Source of the DNA: Styela clava
Taxonomy: Eukaryota > Chordata > Ascidiacea > Stolidobranchia > Styelidae
Length of the DNA: 64,000 bases
Direction of reading: 5' to 3'
NCBI RefSeq assembly: GCF_964204865.1
Contig: NC_135252.1
Span: forward strand, 14,095,383 to 14,159,382
The notes beneath the pieces were generated by a model. It was not told the DNA's origin, ran no database searches, and worked only from the letters and a program-made list of their open reading frames with translations. The translations under genes and the position numbers were made by a program. Below are positions 46,941-59,706 of this stretch, piece after piece. Numbering within the stretch: position 1 is the first letter of the stretch; every line of letters begins with the position of its first letter.

Positions 46941-49900
46941 AATATAAAAATGTTTCAAAACTAAAAATTTATTGTTTTTTAAATTAAACATAAACATTTA
47001 ACGTCACTAATTACAATATAATTAAGAGATGTAGACGTCAGAACAAATATTGAAAACAGGAAGATTTGAGTGCATGAGCTAAAACAATCAAAATATAAAT
47101 GGGAAATTATATCAGGCACTCATTGTCTAACATAAATGTGAAAACAAACAAATCCGTCAACGCAAAACTAATAAAAAATTAGTCAGTATTTTTGTTACAG
47201 ACTCTCATTACTTCGTTGTTTACATAACAATGATTTAAAGTAAACAACTTACTTATTATTGGACACGAAATGGACCTATGAATCGTTTTATTATTAGACT
47301 GTTGTTCTTGTTGATATTTTCCTTCTTGTTGTGATCGTATGAAAAAATTCCCGATATCATATAATGCTAATCTAAATTTTGGTATATATATATATATATA
47401 GTACAACCCATCTATTATATAAACTATTCAGGTTTTCTGTTTACCATTTTTGGTCGTACTTTGGACATTAATGTAAATGAACATGAGGGTTTCGTAAAAC
47501 TTATCATCATTCTGATTTAAATTGGCTGTAAACATGGGCACGAAAGTCAAATGACTATGATACAACGCAATGTAAACAAATTTCAGCTGAATTTTAATTG
47601 AATTGTCTCTATTTTCATATGAAGGTATGTCTAAGAATTAAAAAAGGCAAACTTTGGGGTGAAATAACTCACAGGAAATTGATAAAAAAATCAAGGTATC
47701 TGTACTCACTATAACTAATACAACTAATATATGCAAAATCATCTTTTTGTCCATCTTGTCATTTTAAAAAAGATGAGTCTTGATTCCGAGTTGATAATTT
47801 TGCTATCGCACCACAATGCTACATCTCTGTGACCTTTCTATAATGTAGACACATTGTTAAGCCCGAGTCCTACGGCGCATTTATAAATAGAAATATATAT
47901 ATAACTTTAGCTTGCGCCCTAGAAATAGATCTGAAGTCACAAATAGATTATAAGTTACTAACTATAGCAGTATAACTACCAGTTCAAAACACAACTCAAT
48001 TTCCTTGTCATATAAATCATTAGGGGGTTTAGAATGAAATGAATCTAAAAATGAAAATGAATGCGATGTACTGACATTTTCAATTGAAAAGTGCTGGAAA
48101 GTATGATATAATTTGAAGTTCAGCATATTCTTACGGTGGTGTTAGCTTTTCGTGGTTTGATTTTATGTTTATTTATTGTTTATTTAAAGCTATCCCGGCT
48201 GTCTTCATTGACCATATTGTCATCGACATTTAATGCGCATATTCTCTTTCCAAATATCGGGTTCAGTTCGAAAAATGGAAAGGAATTGACGTTAACGATA
48301 CCGGTACAAATAATTCGAATTTAGACTAAATAGTATTGGTTTTACATGCGATACGTTTTCTAACAATGTTAGCAAGAAACAACGAAACAAACGCATTTAC
48401 CTACCCAAAGCGAGACTTTTGGCTGACATGTCGGGACGGCGGGACAAGACGCTAAAAAGCAGGACTGTCTCGCCTAAAGCGGGACGTATGGTAAGCCTAC
48501 GTATAAATACAGTGCAATCAGGCAGCTAACTATCGCATTAGTAAAGTAGTCTTACTCTTCATTATGAAGCAAATTTTCTGTTGGGAAGGGGCGTGTCCCA
48601 CGGTAAGTCTATACCAGTATTGCAGCTCAGCAGTTCTATCGGATTCCATAAGTGTTTGTATTCAATGTAGAAAAATTTACATGCAAATGGTAAGAAGCAA
48701 AGGTTGCAAAAACAGGATATTGATAGGCATATATGTTCGACTGCAAATCGAAATTAACCGTGTTTCAATGTTTTATAAAGAAATTATTAGTTGTGTGTCA
48801 TGCTGTAATTGCCTCATCGTTTTTGATAAGACCCTGAGTTGGTATAGTTATATTTAAAAGCAGAATATCCAATCAAATGGACGTTTTGGATGCATGAGCA
48901 TGCCTGATTGGTAGAAATGGCGACTGTTAGATTTTAAAATATTCATCGTGTTACGAATATTGGAAAAAACAATCGTGCTAATCGTAGGGTTAACTAACAT
49001 AACTTTATTTTGGATAAAAGCGTTTTAGTCTTTAGGTAATTTATAAAACAGGTTTCTGTTACAATTATGGCCATTTATTGGAGGAATCTCAAAATCAAAC
49101 AATAAAGAATTGGACAGTAATGTTTCTATTTACGCAACTTTGTTTGAAATCTTTCATACATCCGCATATTTCGTATTAATTTGAAACGTACACTGTGATT
49201 GATGAGCTTTACTTCGAGGCTTTGGGCCAGATTGCCTCATTTTTCTATTCTGCAAGGTGCTGTTGTAGAATCTTCTTCCTTCACACTGCATTGTTCAAAT
49301 ACTCAGTATCGTTTTCTAGCCGCCATTACATTGCACACGATCCACAGCACAATTAAACAATTTGAAGCAACTGGGTTTCTTCAATGGTACGAGCCACAGC
49401 AAATGCAATGTAACAATGTTGAATAAGAGATGAAAGCTATTATTTTGGCATCATCATGGGAGTTCTCTGAAGACTTGAATGGACTTGTTTAAAACACAGT
49501 TAGGCTAATCGACACGATTTTAACAATCGCATCGGATTTGAAATTTTTCCTATTGACACGATTAACGATTAGAAACCATTAATTACAGATATGAAGACTT
49601 CGCTGAATGAATGGGGCGCGGAGAAATGGGCATTAACAGAGAACCGTTAAAAATAAGTATGAAGCAAGTAACGTTTATACTCATTTTTCTCAAAAAAATG
49701 AATTTGATTATGAGCAGATACATGCGACAAAACATAACAGTCGAGCTCATTATTTATTTTTTACTGAACGCCGGAGTTTCCGATACCATTAAATGTTAAT
49801 TTGCATTTTGGTATAGTGAAAGTTTACAATTTATCTATTATATAAACTATTTAGATTTTATGTTTAGCAATTTTGGTCATATGAACATGAGCGTTTCGCA

Positions 49901-51112
49901 AAACAGAAAGAACAGAAAAATTCGAGGTGAAATATCGCGCCAAGTATAAAATTAAAAAATATAATCATGACAATACCCTTCCAGTGACTTCGCCTATCTT
50001 AGAGTAATGAAAATTTGAAAATTGATCTCCTCGAATGCCTAGCAAGATAACTGTGTTGGCCTACTATTATTATGTACAAAATGGGCTTTTTATTCATCTT
50101 GTCATTCAGAAAAGGATGAGACTTTTTTATATATTTCTAAACGGATTTTAATTGTTATTGCAAATGCACATCCAAAAGTTTAATTCCGAGTTAATAATTT
50201 TGTTATCGCACTATGATGCTACATCTCTGTGACCTTTCTATGATTTTGTTTACGCCCTAGTGATCAGTATTGTACTTGATCAAAGTATGGTATAATATGT
50301 ATACATTTTAACACATGCCCTCTGAACTATACAATAAATCTGATTTAAAGTGTCGAATAGGGGAAAATTTCTCTTTATATTTATCAGCCGACTCATTTTT
50401 GTCTTTATTTTATAATTTCATATTGAAATAATCCATACTGACAGTTTGATCACAGAGTAAATAAAATGGTCAGGAGCCTCGGTGACCTGTAAAGGTCTTG
50501 CATACTGACCAACACGATTCAATGTTTAATTATTAACTGCACTGTATTTCTATAAAAATTGGTACTATTGCCCTTTTTTAACATTGTTTTATGTAAATAA
50601 AATCTCTCTCTCTCTCTCTCTAGTCCTACGGCGCATTTATAAATAGAGAGATGGGACTTTAGCTCGCGCCACAGAAAAAGATCTGGAGCCACAGATATAC
50701 GTTACTAACTATACAACCAGTTAAAAACAAAACTCAATTCCCTTGTGATGTAAGCCATTAATGTTCTAGAATGAAACAAATCCTGTTAATTTTGTAGTTC
50801 GGCCGTTAGCACAGTTGATCATCATACACGTTTGGCACGATGCAAATAAATAAATTTCTCTGATAAATTTAATGAAATGATTATATTTAGTCAACAAATA
50901 TATTTTAAAATTCGTCTGATGTCGCTAATTTCTTTAAAATTTCGAAAATGGATGAAATCGTGTGTTGTTCATTGAACTGGAACAACGAACGAACATTCAA
51001 TGAGGTCCGTACTTGGTATTAAAATCCTCATTTCACGCTATTCCAAAACTTCGTGTGCGTCAAGTTCATATCAAATATTATGAACTAAATTACCTTCGAG
51101 ACGAGTTCATGG

Positions 51113-51298
51113 TTATTTGCATTTTACTTTGACTCGTATAAGTCTTTTTCCCAGATTATTATATCCTAAAATGTATGCGGTAGCCGACACATAACTTGCA
51201 AAAAAATCGGACGATGTCACCAAAACTATAAGGAAACATAAAATCAAACCACGAGAAGCTAACAACAAACGTAATAATATGCTGAAATTCAAATACAT
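51113..51298 (-). CDS. Candidate D signal-peptide-like open frame (unit 3)
   Basis: Same 61-codon frame as 41533-41718 with one residue changed (VLVTSS for VVVTSS). The same caveats apply: orientation opposes the nearby TATA promoter at 50638 and no second exon is confirmed. Confidence 0.3.
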   Translation of the reverse strand: MYLNFSILLRLLLASRGLILCFLIVLVTSSDFFASYVSATAYILGYNNLGKRLIRVKVKCK

Positions 51299-53607
51299 AA
51301 CTTACTTTTTAGCACTTTTCAAATAAAAATGTTAGTACATCGCATTCACTTTCATTTTAGGAGATTAACATGGTGATAAGATAATTGTGGAAGCCGTTCG
51401 GATAAATGTCGCGATATAAATTTTATAAACAGGTCATATCTTTTTTACGTTGTCCAAAACACAACACCAGCTCTTCTCATATTTAAGTTATACATTGACA
51501 ATTCTCATTCTTCGACAAGAATACTTGAAAAAATATACCTCATGACAACGAATAAAAATGTAATAACTTTTAGTTTTATGTTTCTCGTTTACGAAGAGGC
51601 TTTCTACAATGCCAGTTTTTCGCTTTGTAAATTTTTTAAGGTTAGTATCAACTTTCAGAAGTCATGCGATAAATGTTTCAGCTGTTTTAATCTGATAATC
51701 AATCTTCAGATGATAGTTGTACGGGCGTGAAATAAAACAACACAGACAATTGGTTTTACTAATCGTGCAGTCGTCGCGAATGATTCAGAATTTCTACGAT
51801 TTGAACAAAGTTTGTTTTATTTCAACTGAAATGTCTTGTTTAAACACTTTTGCAATGGTAGTGTAACATATTCGTAGGAACAATCTATTTTGACACCATG
51901 TTTGAAATTTTGTATTAATATAGATGTCTAATATTTTCTCGTGGGCATGAAAGTAAACATAGGAATAGGCTTAACACAATAATAAAGAAAGTGATCGAAA
52001 AAAGATTCATATTTTTATCGTGTTTTTTTTTCATAATTATATTTTTATCAGTAATTGCTGAATTTAAGACACCAAAAATAAATCTGCCTAAATTTTTAAT
52101 TGATCATTTTACGTCAAACCTTGACGTCCTGAACGTCTATTGTTAACATTGCGTCTCATGCAGTAAGCTTTAGGAACAACAACTTGTTGATATTTCATGG
52201 TTTAATCGCGTTTTGTATAGTTTGTTTACCACTCGCTTTATATGTTGTTTATACGCACTCTGTATTTTTGTATTTAGATTGTCCGTGAAACGTGACGATT
52301 TGGTCACACCTGCCATTCATCTGATAGATTCATCTGTGACATATCAGATAAAGGGTTGATCCTCGCTGTCACGTTTATAATATACTCTCTTGAGGTATCA
52401 GAGTTATTAGAAGCTGAGCCGTAGTACGAGAATTTATTACTTCAACCAAATCAGTCCGAAATGTTTTCATTAAACAAAAAAAGGATTGTAGAAACGAGTT
52501 AATTTTAATTACATCGAAAACGATATGATAATCAAACAGTTGTTTAGACAAAGATTCACAACTTTACTTCTTTCATTAATACTCTTCGAATATTAAAAAT
52601 TCAAAACAGGGAAGGTTTTTTATTTTCTTTTTTAGAATGCCTGATTTATATAAGAAAGCTTTTCAGTGGCGTTATTTTTTTATTGCAATCTCTCTTGTAA
52701 TTTTGGGAAACTGAAAACCGTCCAGGCCCACGCTCGGGGATTAATGATGGACTAATAATAATTACTAATCAGCGAGAGTAGTGGACACTATATGATTGGA
52801 TGTTGATTTGAATGCAACCATTCACATATATGATTGAAAACACAGAACACTAACCGTTTTAATATTTAGACACTCTGTTGACTTTATTTTTACTATGAAA
52901 ACAGCGCAATATTATACGAATTTTTAAGAATTTTGGTTGTTCACCGCTTCAAACGGAAATAAATTGATATTCGAATGTCTAAAATAAAGACAGAACCTGA
53001 AAATTTATATTTGTATATAAATATATATAGAAAAAATGAATGATATTTTGTCCACTCTAGACTGGTGGTGCTGTTTGTAACAAATTAAATTCATTACTGT
53101 CAAAGAATACTTTTTATATAAGGTCTCGTAACGACTAAACAATAATAGAATCCGTCGGATTTTAACATGGTTTGCAAAGCATTAACACACATTACCGACA
53201 CTGATCCACACATGACGAGAGAACAGCACTGCTATGATCCTTAAATGCCACACCCTCGAACAAACAAAATTGTGAATTGAAGCATAGATACAGTTTATAA
53301 ACATGTCCAATATAACATTATTAAACACATGTATAAAAATATTGCATGGAAACGAAATGACAAACGGAAATATTTGTACATCTTAAATACAGTATACGCA
53401 ATATATGCTAGCACGTATCAAAAAAATTGTCACAATTGTCAAAAAAGTTCTTGTGGTGTTTTTGGATGTTAGAAAAAGTGTAGAATAACAATTTGTTATA
53501 TATTAGATAAAATAACCGTCGTCATGCAATTAAATAACGTATCGTCCTATTTTCTATGCACCAAGAACGTTGTATATTTTCCCGGGAGTGAACACCGCTT
53601 TCAGTCA

Positions 53608-54022
53608 CTATTCAAAATCAAAGAACGGATCTTCATCTGTTAAATTAAAATTTTTTTTTGTAATCTTTCTATATTTCCAATGCAATGTAATGATGATTTG
53701 ATTCAAATGCTTCGCTGATATAAGTTGAATAAAGCGGGCAGCAAATAACTTAAGATCGCGGTCTTACCTATTATAATTGATCCTTTCCTTCGTCCGTCCG
53801 TGGGCCACCACGATGGAGGCGTTGAGTCTATTCTGAAAGTGAATTATAAAATTGTACATAAAAATTTAAAATTTTCTTTACATTCCACTATCTTGAACTA
53901 ACTTTTAATTTTACTAACCTTGAACTCCGGCCTATTTCAGGCTCTGAGGCTGAGATTAAGACGATACTAGATATCAAACAAAACAATAGAAAAATTGCTT
54001 TAACTAATCCCGCAATCATCAT
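53608..54022 (-). CDS. Secreted peptide precursor A3 (unit 3), 3 exons, 65 aa
   Basis: Exons 54022-53919, 53832-53768 and 53636-53608, GT-AG and in phase. Both tandem ATGs are present. After the signal peptide: SEPEIGRSSR, IDSTPPSWWPTDG, RRKG, SIIIDEDPFFDFE, the same processed region as A2. TATA at 54203-54210. Confidence 0.78.
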
Positions 54023-54202
54023 GAAAAAATTAGACTTTTTAAGATTCAAATGATTATTCTAAATACTTCTGTCGTGAGTGTTGGCGCCGAGAATATGATT
54101 CAATTTTATGTACGATTTGCTGTTTATAGAAAACCGCATCCCCGTCATATGGTTCGCCACCAGTCTCCGACGGAAAAAAAATCTAAATTTGCTGATGTTG
54201 TA

Positions 54203-54372
54203 TTTTTATAATGCACTGCATTGATAAGTTATAATTAAATTGTGTTTGATTCAATGTCATTAAGCTGGGAGGATTTAAACCACACCTACTGTAGAAAATG
54301 CACAAGCTTCACAGAAATTTCAAGGTAACTTCTGATGGCACGAAGCGCCTAATAAGAACATTTGCATGGTTT
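54203..54372 (-). promoter_or_regulatory. Promoter module of peptide gene A3
   Basis: TATAAAAATACAACATCAGC and the conserved upstream block. The octamer ATGCAAAT is intact. Confidence 0.6.
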
Positions 54373-54402
54373 AAATATAGACATGTTTCAAACTGAAGAA
54401 TT

Positions 54403-54941
54403 GGGTCCCATGTCACAGTGCCGAATTGAAGTGCAGTAGAAACTGGTTTCATATTAAGAAACTGTTAACAATTCAGACGTTACTCACAATTCCAAATGTT
54501 CTACCTAATACCTGTCTTGTTAAGTACACCACCAGAACGTGCACCCTCAAAAACTGGTACCTAAACGCCGTTCCCGAATGGCTTTTTCAGTATGACTGTA
54601 CCCAGCCTGCTGTCACTGTGCCAAGGTGATATTCACTTTGGTCGTTGCTATGCTGTTTGCTGCCCATGGTTACCCCTCTCGTACTTGACGGTGCCCAGAG
54701 TTTCTTTTCTGTAACAAATGTGTTTTTTGGACTTGATATTTGATATATTAATTTATTTGTTCGTCTTATTTCTATTAAACTTGTATCAAAGTTAAACTCT
54801 TATCACAGGTGTCGCTGATCAATAACCAACTTTGGTTTTTTGCGTCACCTTTCACCATGAAATGTCATTTTCAACTTTTTTTAAGTTTATGTTCACTGTG
54901 AATGCATTTTCATTTTGGTAAAAAATAAGCTACTGACTGAC
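54403..54941 (+). mobile_element. Retroposon 3' fragment between A3 and B3
   Basis: Unit 3 copy of the insertion seen at 35240-35774, with the same CTGACTGAC end. Confidence 0.6.
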
Positions 54942-55725
54942 TATTTTCCTTTTTGAACTAAAAATAAACATTTGACGTCATCAATTACACGATAATTAAG
55001 AGATAAATACGCCAATGCAAATATTTAAAACAGAAAGATTCTATATTTGAGTACATGAGCATAAAACAATCTAAACATAATTTACTTGAACTAAATCTAT
55101 GTAAAACTAAATTGATGTTCAAATGTCCAGAATAAACACAGACTCAGAAAATTTACATTAGTACAAGGAAAATGAATAATATTTTGCCCACTCTAGGATG
55201 GTGGCGCTGTATGTGACAAATTAATTCATTGTTGTCAGAGTGTATTTATTATTGAAAGACTGGCAACGGACAAACGATATTAAAATCAGTCAAAATTTAA
55301 CATGGATTGCAAAGCATCAATACACATTACCGACACTGATCTACGCATCATGCGAGAACAGCACTCTCATGAGCACAAATATCATACCCACAAAGAAAAC
55401 AAATTGTGCGTCGAGATATAGGTTTAATTTATAAATGCAAAATTATTTCGCACAAATGTAGAAATAATATACAAAAACGAAACGGCAAATATTTGTAGAT
55501 CTTAAATACACTATATAAGCATTATGAGCTAACATTTTCAGTTCGTCAAAAAAGTTGTCACAACTGTCAAAAAGTTCTTGTGGGGTTTCTGGATGTTATA
55601 AATAGTGTAAATTTGTTTATATCAGATAAAATAATCGTTGTCATAAAATTAAATAACGTATCGTCATATTTTTCATGTAGCAAGAACGTTGTATATTTTC
55701 CGGGAGTGAACAGCGATTTCAGTCA

Positions 55726-56142
55726 CTATTCAAAATCAAAGAACGGATCTTCATCTGTAAAATTGAGGAAAGTTGTTTTTGCAATAAATATATATATATA
55801 AGGCCATATAATGATGACTGGATTCAAATGCTTGACTGATTCAAGTTAAATAAAGCCGGCAGCAATAAACCTAATATTACCTAATATAATTGATCTTTTT
55901 CTTCGTCCCCACGATGAGTTCGGTGGAGACGTTGAGTCCACTCTGAATGTGAATTATACATATTACATACATATACGGTATTTTACATGATAATTAGTAA
56001 ATTTTTTTACATTCCACTATCTTAAACTTAGTTTTAAGTTTACTAACCTTGAATCGTATGGTATTTGGGCTGAGATTAACACGATGGTAGATAGCAAACA
56101 AAATAATAGAAATATTGCTTTAATTAATCTCGCAATCATCAT
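55726..56142 (-). CDS. Secreted peptide precursor B3 (unit 3), 3 exons, 61 aa
   Basis: Exons 56142-56048, 55942-55881 and 55754-55726, GT-AG and in phase. Signal peptide MMIARLIKAIFLLFCLLS... LISA, then QIPYDSR where B1 and B2 have YGPRESR. From there VDSTSPPNSSW, GRRKR and SIILDEDPFFDFE are unchanged. The segment just after the signal peptide is therefore the variable part, while the GRRKR region and acidic tail are fixed. TATA at 56341-56348. Confidence 0.8.
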
Positions 56143-56340
56143 GAAAAAATCAGATTTTTCCGGATTCAAATCAATATTCCACTGAAACACTTTTGTCAAA
56201 TACTTTCTCCGTGAATGTGGACAACGAGAATATGATTCAATATTACGTACGATTTTTCGTTTTATAAAAAAATTCTTTCCGTCGGATGGTTCGGTACCAG
56301 TCTCCAACGAAAAAAAAAAACTAAATTTGCTGATGCTGTA

Positions 56341-56520
56341 TTTATATAATAATCCACAATAGATAAGATATATTTCAATTGTGTATTCATTCAATGTCAT
56401 TAGGCTGGGAGAAACTGTATTCAAACCACACCTGCTGTAGAAAATGCACAATTTTCACAGTCACTTCAAGGTAACTTGTGATGGCACGAAGCGTCCAATA
56501 AGAACATTTGTATGGTTTAA
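56341..56520 (-). promoter_or_regulatory. Promoter module of peptide gene B3
   Basis: TATATAAATACAGCATCAGC is kept. The octamer is changed by one base (ATACAAAT) and the T-box-like block reads CAGGTGTG. Confidence 0.55.
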
Positions 56521-57439
56521 ATACAGAAATGTTTCAAAGCTAAAAAATTATTGTTTTTTAAATTAAACATAAACACTTAACGTCAATATTTACAAAATAA
56601 TTAAGAGATGTAGACGTCAGAACAAATATTGAAAACAGGAAGATTTGAGTGCATGAGCTAAAACAATCAAAATATAAATGGGAAATTATATCAGGCACTC
56701 ATTGTCTAACATAGATGTGAAAACAAACAAATCCGTCAACGCAAAACTAATAAAAAACTAGTCAGTATTTTTGATACAGACTCTCATTACTTCGTTGTTT
56801 ACATAACAATGATTTAAAGTAAACAACTTACTTATTATTGGACACGAAATGGACCTATGGATCGTTTTATTATTAGACTGTTGTTTTTGTTGATATTTTC
56901 CTTCTTGTTGTCATCGTATGAAAAAATTCCCGATAGCATAATATGTCAATCTGAATTTTGGTATATATATATAGTACAACCCATCTAATATATAAACTAT
57001 TCAGGTTTTCTGTTTACCAATTTTGCTCATACTTTGGACATTAATGTAAATGAACATGAGGGTTTCGTAAAACCTAACATCATTCTGAATTAAATTGGCT
57101 GTAAACATGGGCACGAAAGTCAAATGACTATGATTACAACGCAATGTAAACAAATTTCAGCTGAATGTTAATTGAATTGTATCGATTTCCATATGAAGGT
57201 ATGTATAAGAATTAAAAAAGGCAAACTTTGGGGTGAAATTACTCACAGGAAATTGATAAAAAATCAAGGTATCTGTACTCACTATAACGAATACAACTAA
57301 TATATGCAAAATCATCTTTTTGTCCATCTTGTCATTTTAAAAAAGATGAGTCTTCATTCCGAGTTGATAATTTTGCTATCGCACCACAATGCTACATCTT
57401 TGTGACCTTTCTATAATGTAGACACATTGTGTTTACGCC

Positions 57440-57490
57440 CGAGTCCTACGGCGCATTTATAAATAGAAATATATATATAACTTTAGTTTG
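57440..57490 (+). promoter_or_regulatory. TATA core promoter of candidate D at the right edge of the array
   Basis: GGCGCATTTATAAATAGA with TATAAATA at 57458-57465. It is about 225 bases upstream of the candidate D exon, in the same orientation. This is the only one of the six copies still joined to a complete signal exon. Confidence 0.5.
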
Positions 57491-57690
57491 CGCCCTAGAA
57501 ATAGATCTGAAGTCACAAATAGATTATAGGTTACTTACTATAGCACCATTTTGAAACACAACTCAATTCCCTTGTCATATAAATCATGAGGGATTTTAGA
57601 ATGAAATGAATCTAAAAATGAAAATGAATGCGATGTACTAACATTTTCAATGGAAAAGTGCTGGAAAGTATGATATAATTTGAATTTCAG

Positions 57691-57846
57691 CATATTCTTA
57701 CGGTTGTGTTAGCTTTTCGTGATTTGATTTTATGTTTATTTATTGTAGTATCGGTGACATCGTCCGACCTTTTTGCAAGTTCTGTATCGGATACCTCATC
57801 TATTTCAGGATATAATAATCTGGGAAAAATGCTTATACGTGTCAAA
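57691..57846 (+). CDS. Candidate D exon, right-flank paralog (52 codons, unproven)
   Basis: Bounded by an acceptor-like TTGAATTTCAG and a donor GTAAGA. It is open for exactly 52 codons, with a hydrophobic run LILCLFIVVSVTSSD followed by SGYNNLGKMLIRVK. No in-frame ATG lies inside, so an upstream exon would be needed; none is confirmed. Compared with the unit copies, GKR has become GKM, which would remove the dibasic site. A secreted precursor is suggested by the hydrophobic segment only. Confidence 0.25.
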
Positions 57847-59706
57847 GTAAGATGCAAATAAGCATGAACTCGCCTTGAAGGCATTTTAGTCTATAATATC
57901 TGATATGAACTTGACGCACACGAAGTGTTGAAATAGAGTAAAGTGCGGATTTCCATACCAAGCGTAACACTCAACAACTAGCGACATCAGCCGAATTTCA
58001 AAATATAAATATTGACTAAATAACTTTAATCATTTTCGTTAAATTTACCAGCGAAATTCATTCTTTTAAATCGTGCCAAACGTGTATGGTGATCAACTGT
58101 ACTAACGGCCAAACTATATATTTAACAGCAGATTAACACTATGATAAGATAATTGTGGAAGCAATTCGATCAACCTCGACTATAGCGATAAATGACGTGA
58201 TATAAATTTGATAAACAGGGCATCTCTTTCACGTTGTCCAAAACTCAAACCAGCTTTTCCCATATTTTGAGTAAGTCATTGACAATTCTCCCTCTTCGAC
58301 GAGAATACTTGAAAAAAAATACTCATTGACGACGAAAAAAAAATGTAATAACTTTTAACTTTAGTTTTATGCTTCTCGTTTACGATGAGGTTTTCTGCGA
58401 TGCCAGTTTCTTGCTTTGTACATTTTTTAAAGATTAGTATCAACTTTTGGTAGTTCATACGATAAATATTTCATAGTTCTAATCTGAAAATAAATCTTCA
58501 GATGATAGTCATACGAAATTGGCAAACAAACGTCACAAGACAATTGGTTTTACTGAACTTGCAGTCGTAGCGAATAATTCAGAATTTCTACGATTCGAAC
58601 AAAATTTGTTTTATTTCAATCGAAAAGTTTTTCGACTTTTAATAATGAGTGCTTGCAATGATGATGTGACATATTGAATGGAACAATCTTGCCCTTATTG
58701 AAAAAATTAAATCTTGGGCGGATCGGTTGCCAGTAGTTCGTAAAGAAAATATCGTTATTGAAATTACGTAATAGATATATGTGTATATTTGAATTGTATT
58801 TTGATTTAAAATGAGATATGTACCACCAGACCTTCGGGTGAACTCACAATTCAGCTGATAACTTGTCTCCAATAAAGTCATTTAATTTGCATCTCCGTGC
58901 CTGACACGGAATTAACAATGAGGGTTCAACTTGAGGGCAGTGATTGCGACATCGGTATACAAACATAGATTGGAATCTGGTCACAAGACTGTCAGCAGCC
59001 ACACGAATAATTAGACTACAGTGACATAATGTGTAAATAGTTTTATTAATATGGATGTCTAATATTTTCTCGTGGGCGTGAAAGTAAACATAGGCATATT
59101 TAGGATTAACACAATAATAAAGAAAAGCAATAAAAAAATGCGATTTTAATTTCAATCGTAGTTTCCTTTTTAATTATATTTTTAGCAGTAATCGCGAAAT
59201 ATAGGACACGAAAAAAAAATCTGAATAATTTTTTAAATAATTCGTTAAGGTTTGACGTCTATTATTAACATAGCATCTCTTGTAGTAAGCTTCGGGAACA
59301 ACAACTTGTTGATATTTCATGGTTTAATCGCGTTTTGTATATTTTGTTTACCACTCGCTTTATATTATGTTTATACGCGTTTTTTGTGTTTGTAATTCGA
59401 TTTACCGTGAAACGTGACAACTTGGTCACACCTGCCATTCATCTGTGACATATCAGATAAAAGATTTGTCGTCGCTGTCACGTTTATAATATACTCCCTA
59501 TAGGTATCAGAGTTATTAGAAGCTGAGCCTTAGTACGATAATTTATTATTTCAACTAAATCATCCCGAAATGTTATTTTTTTATTGTAATCTATCTTGCA
59601 ATTTTGGGAAACTGAAAACCTCAGGCCTACGCTCAGGCCTACGCTTGAGAATTAATGATGGGCTATTACTAATCAAGGAGAGTACTGGACACTTTATGAA
59701 TGGATG
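57746..59706. repeat. Right-flank paralog of the unit interior (equivalent to about 31850-33730)
   Basis: Collinear blocks match the unit interior: TTCGACGAGAATACTTGAAA (58294 versus 32452), ACAACAACTTGTTGATATTT (about 59298 versus 33110) and GTTTATAATATACTC (about 59483 versus 33307). The first part, to about 58110, matches the interior only in inverted orientation. Divergence is much greater than among the three units, so this is an older duplicate. No intact gene was identified beyond the candidate D exon. Confidence 0.7.

Larger units (their letters stand above)
38602..48178. repeat. Tandem unit 2 (about 9.58 kb)
   Basis: Same layout as unit 1. Its first part (to about 43.0 kb) matches unit 3 almost base for base, including the GATTAACATGG...CAACACCAGC insertion near 41780-41900 that unit 1 lacks. 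Its last part (from about 45.5 kb) matches unit 1 almost base for base. Between about 43 and 45.5 kb the match alternates. Confidence 0.93.
48182..57745. repeat. Tandem unit 3 (about 9.56 kb)
   Basis: Same layout. The first 4-5 kb is nearly identical to unit 2. The last 3 kb (B3 and onward) is the most diverged version in the array. The unit ends at TTTATTTATTG, but unlike the two internal junctions the sequence then continues into an intact candidate D exon (57691-57846). This marks the original right breakpoint. Confidence 0.93.

Noticed and set aside
29264..57745. CRISPR array, retroviral LTRs or bacterial operon
   Set aside because: Repeat units are kilobases long with spliced genes. There are no short regular direct repeats, no LTR pairs or gag/pol frames, and no ribosome-binding-site pattern.
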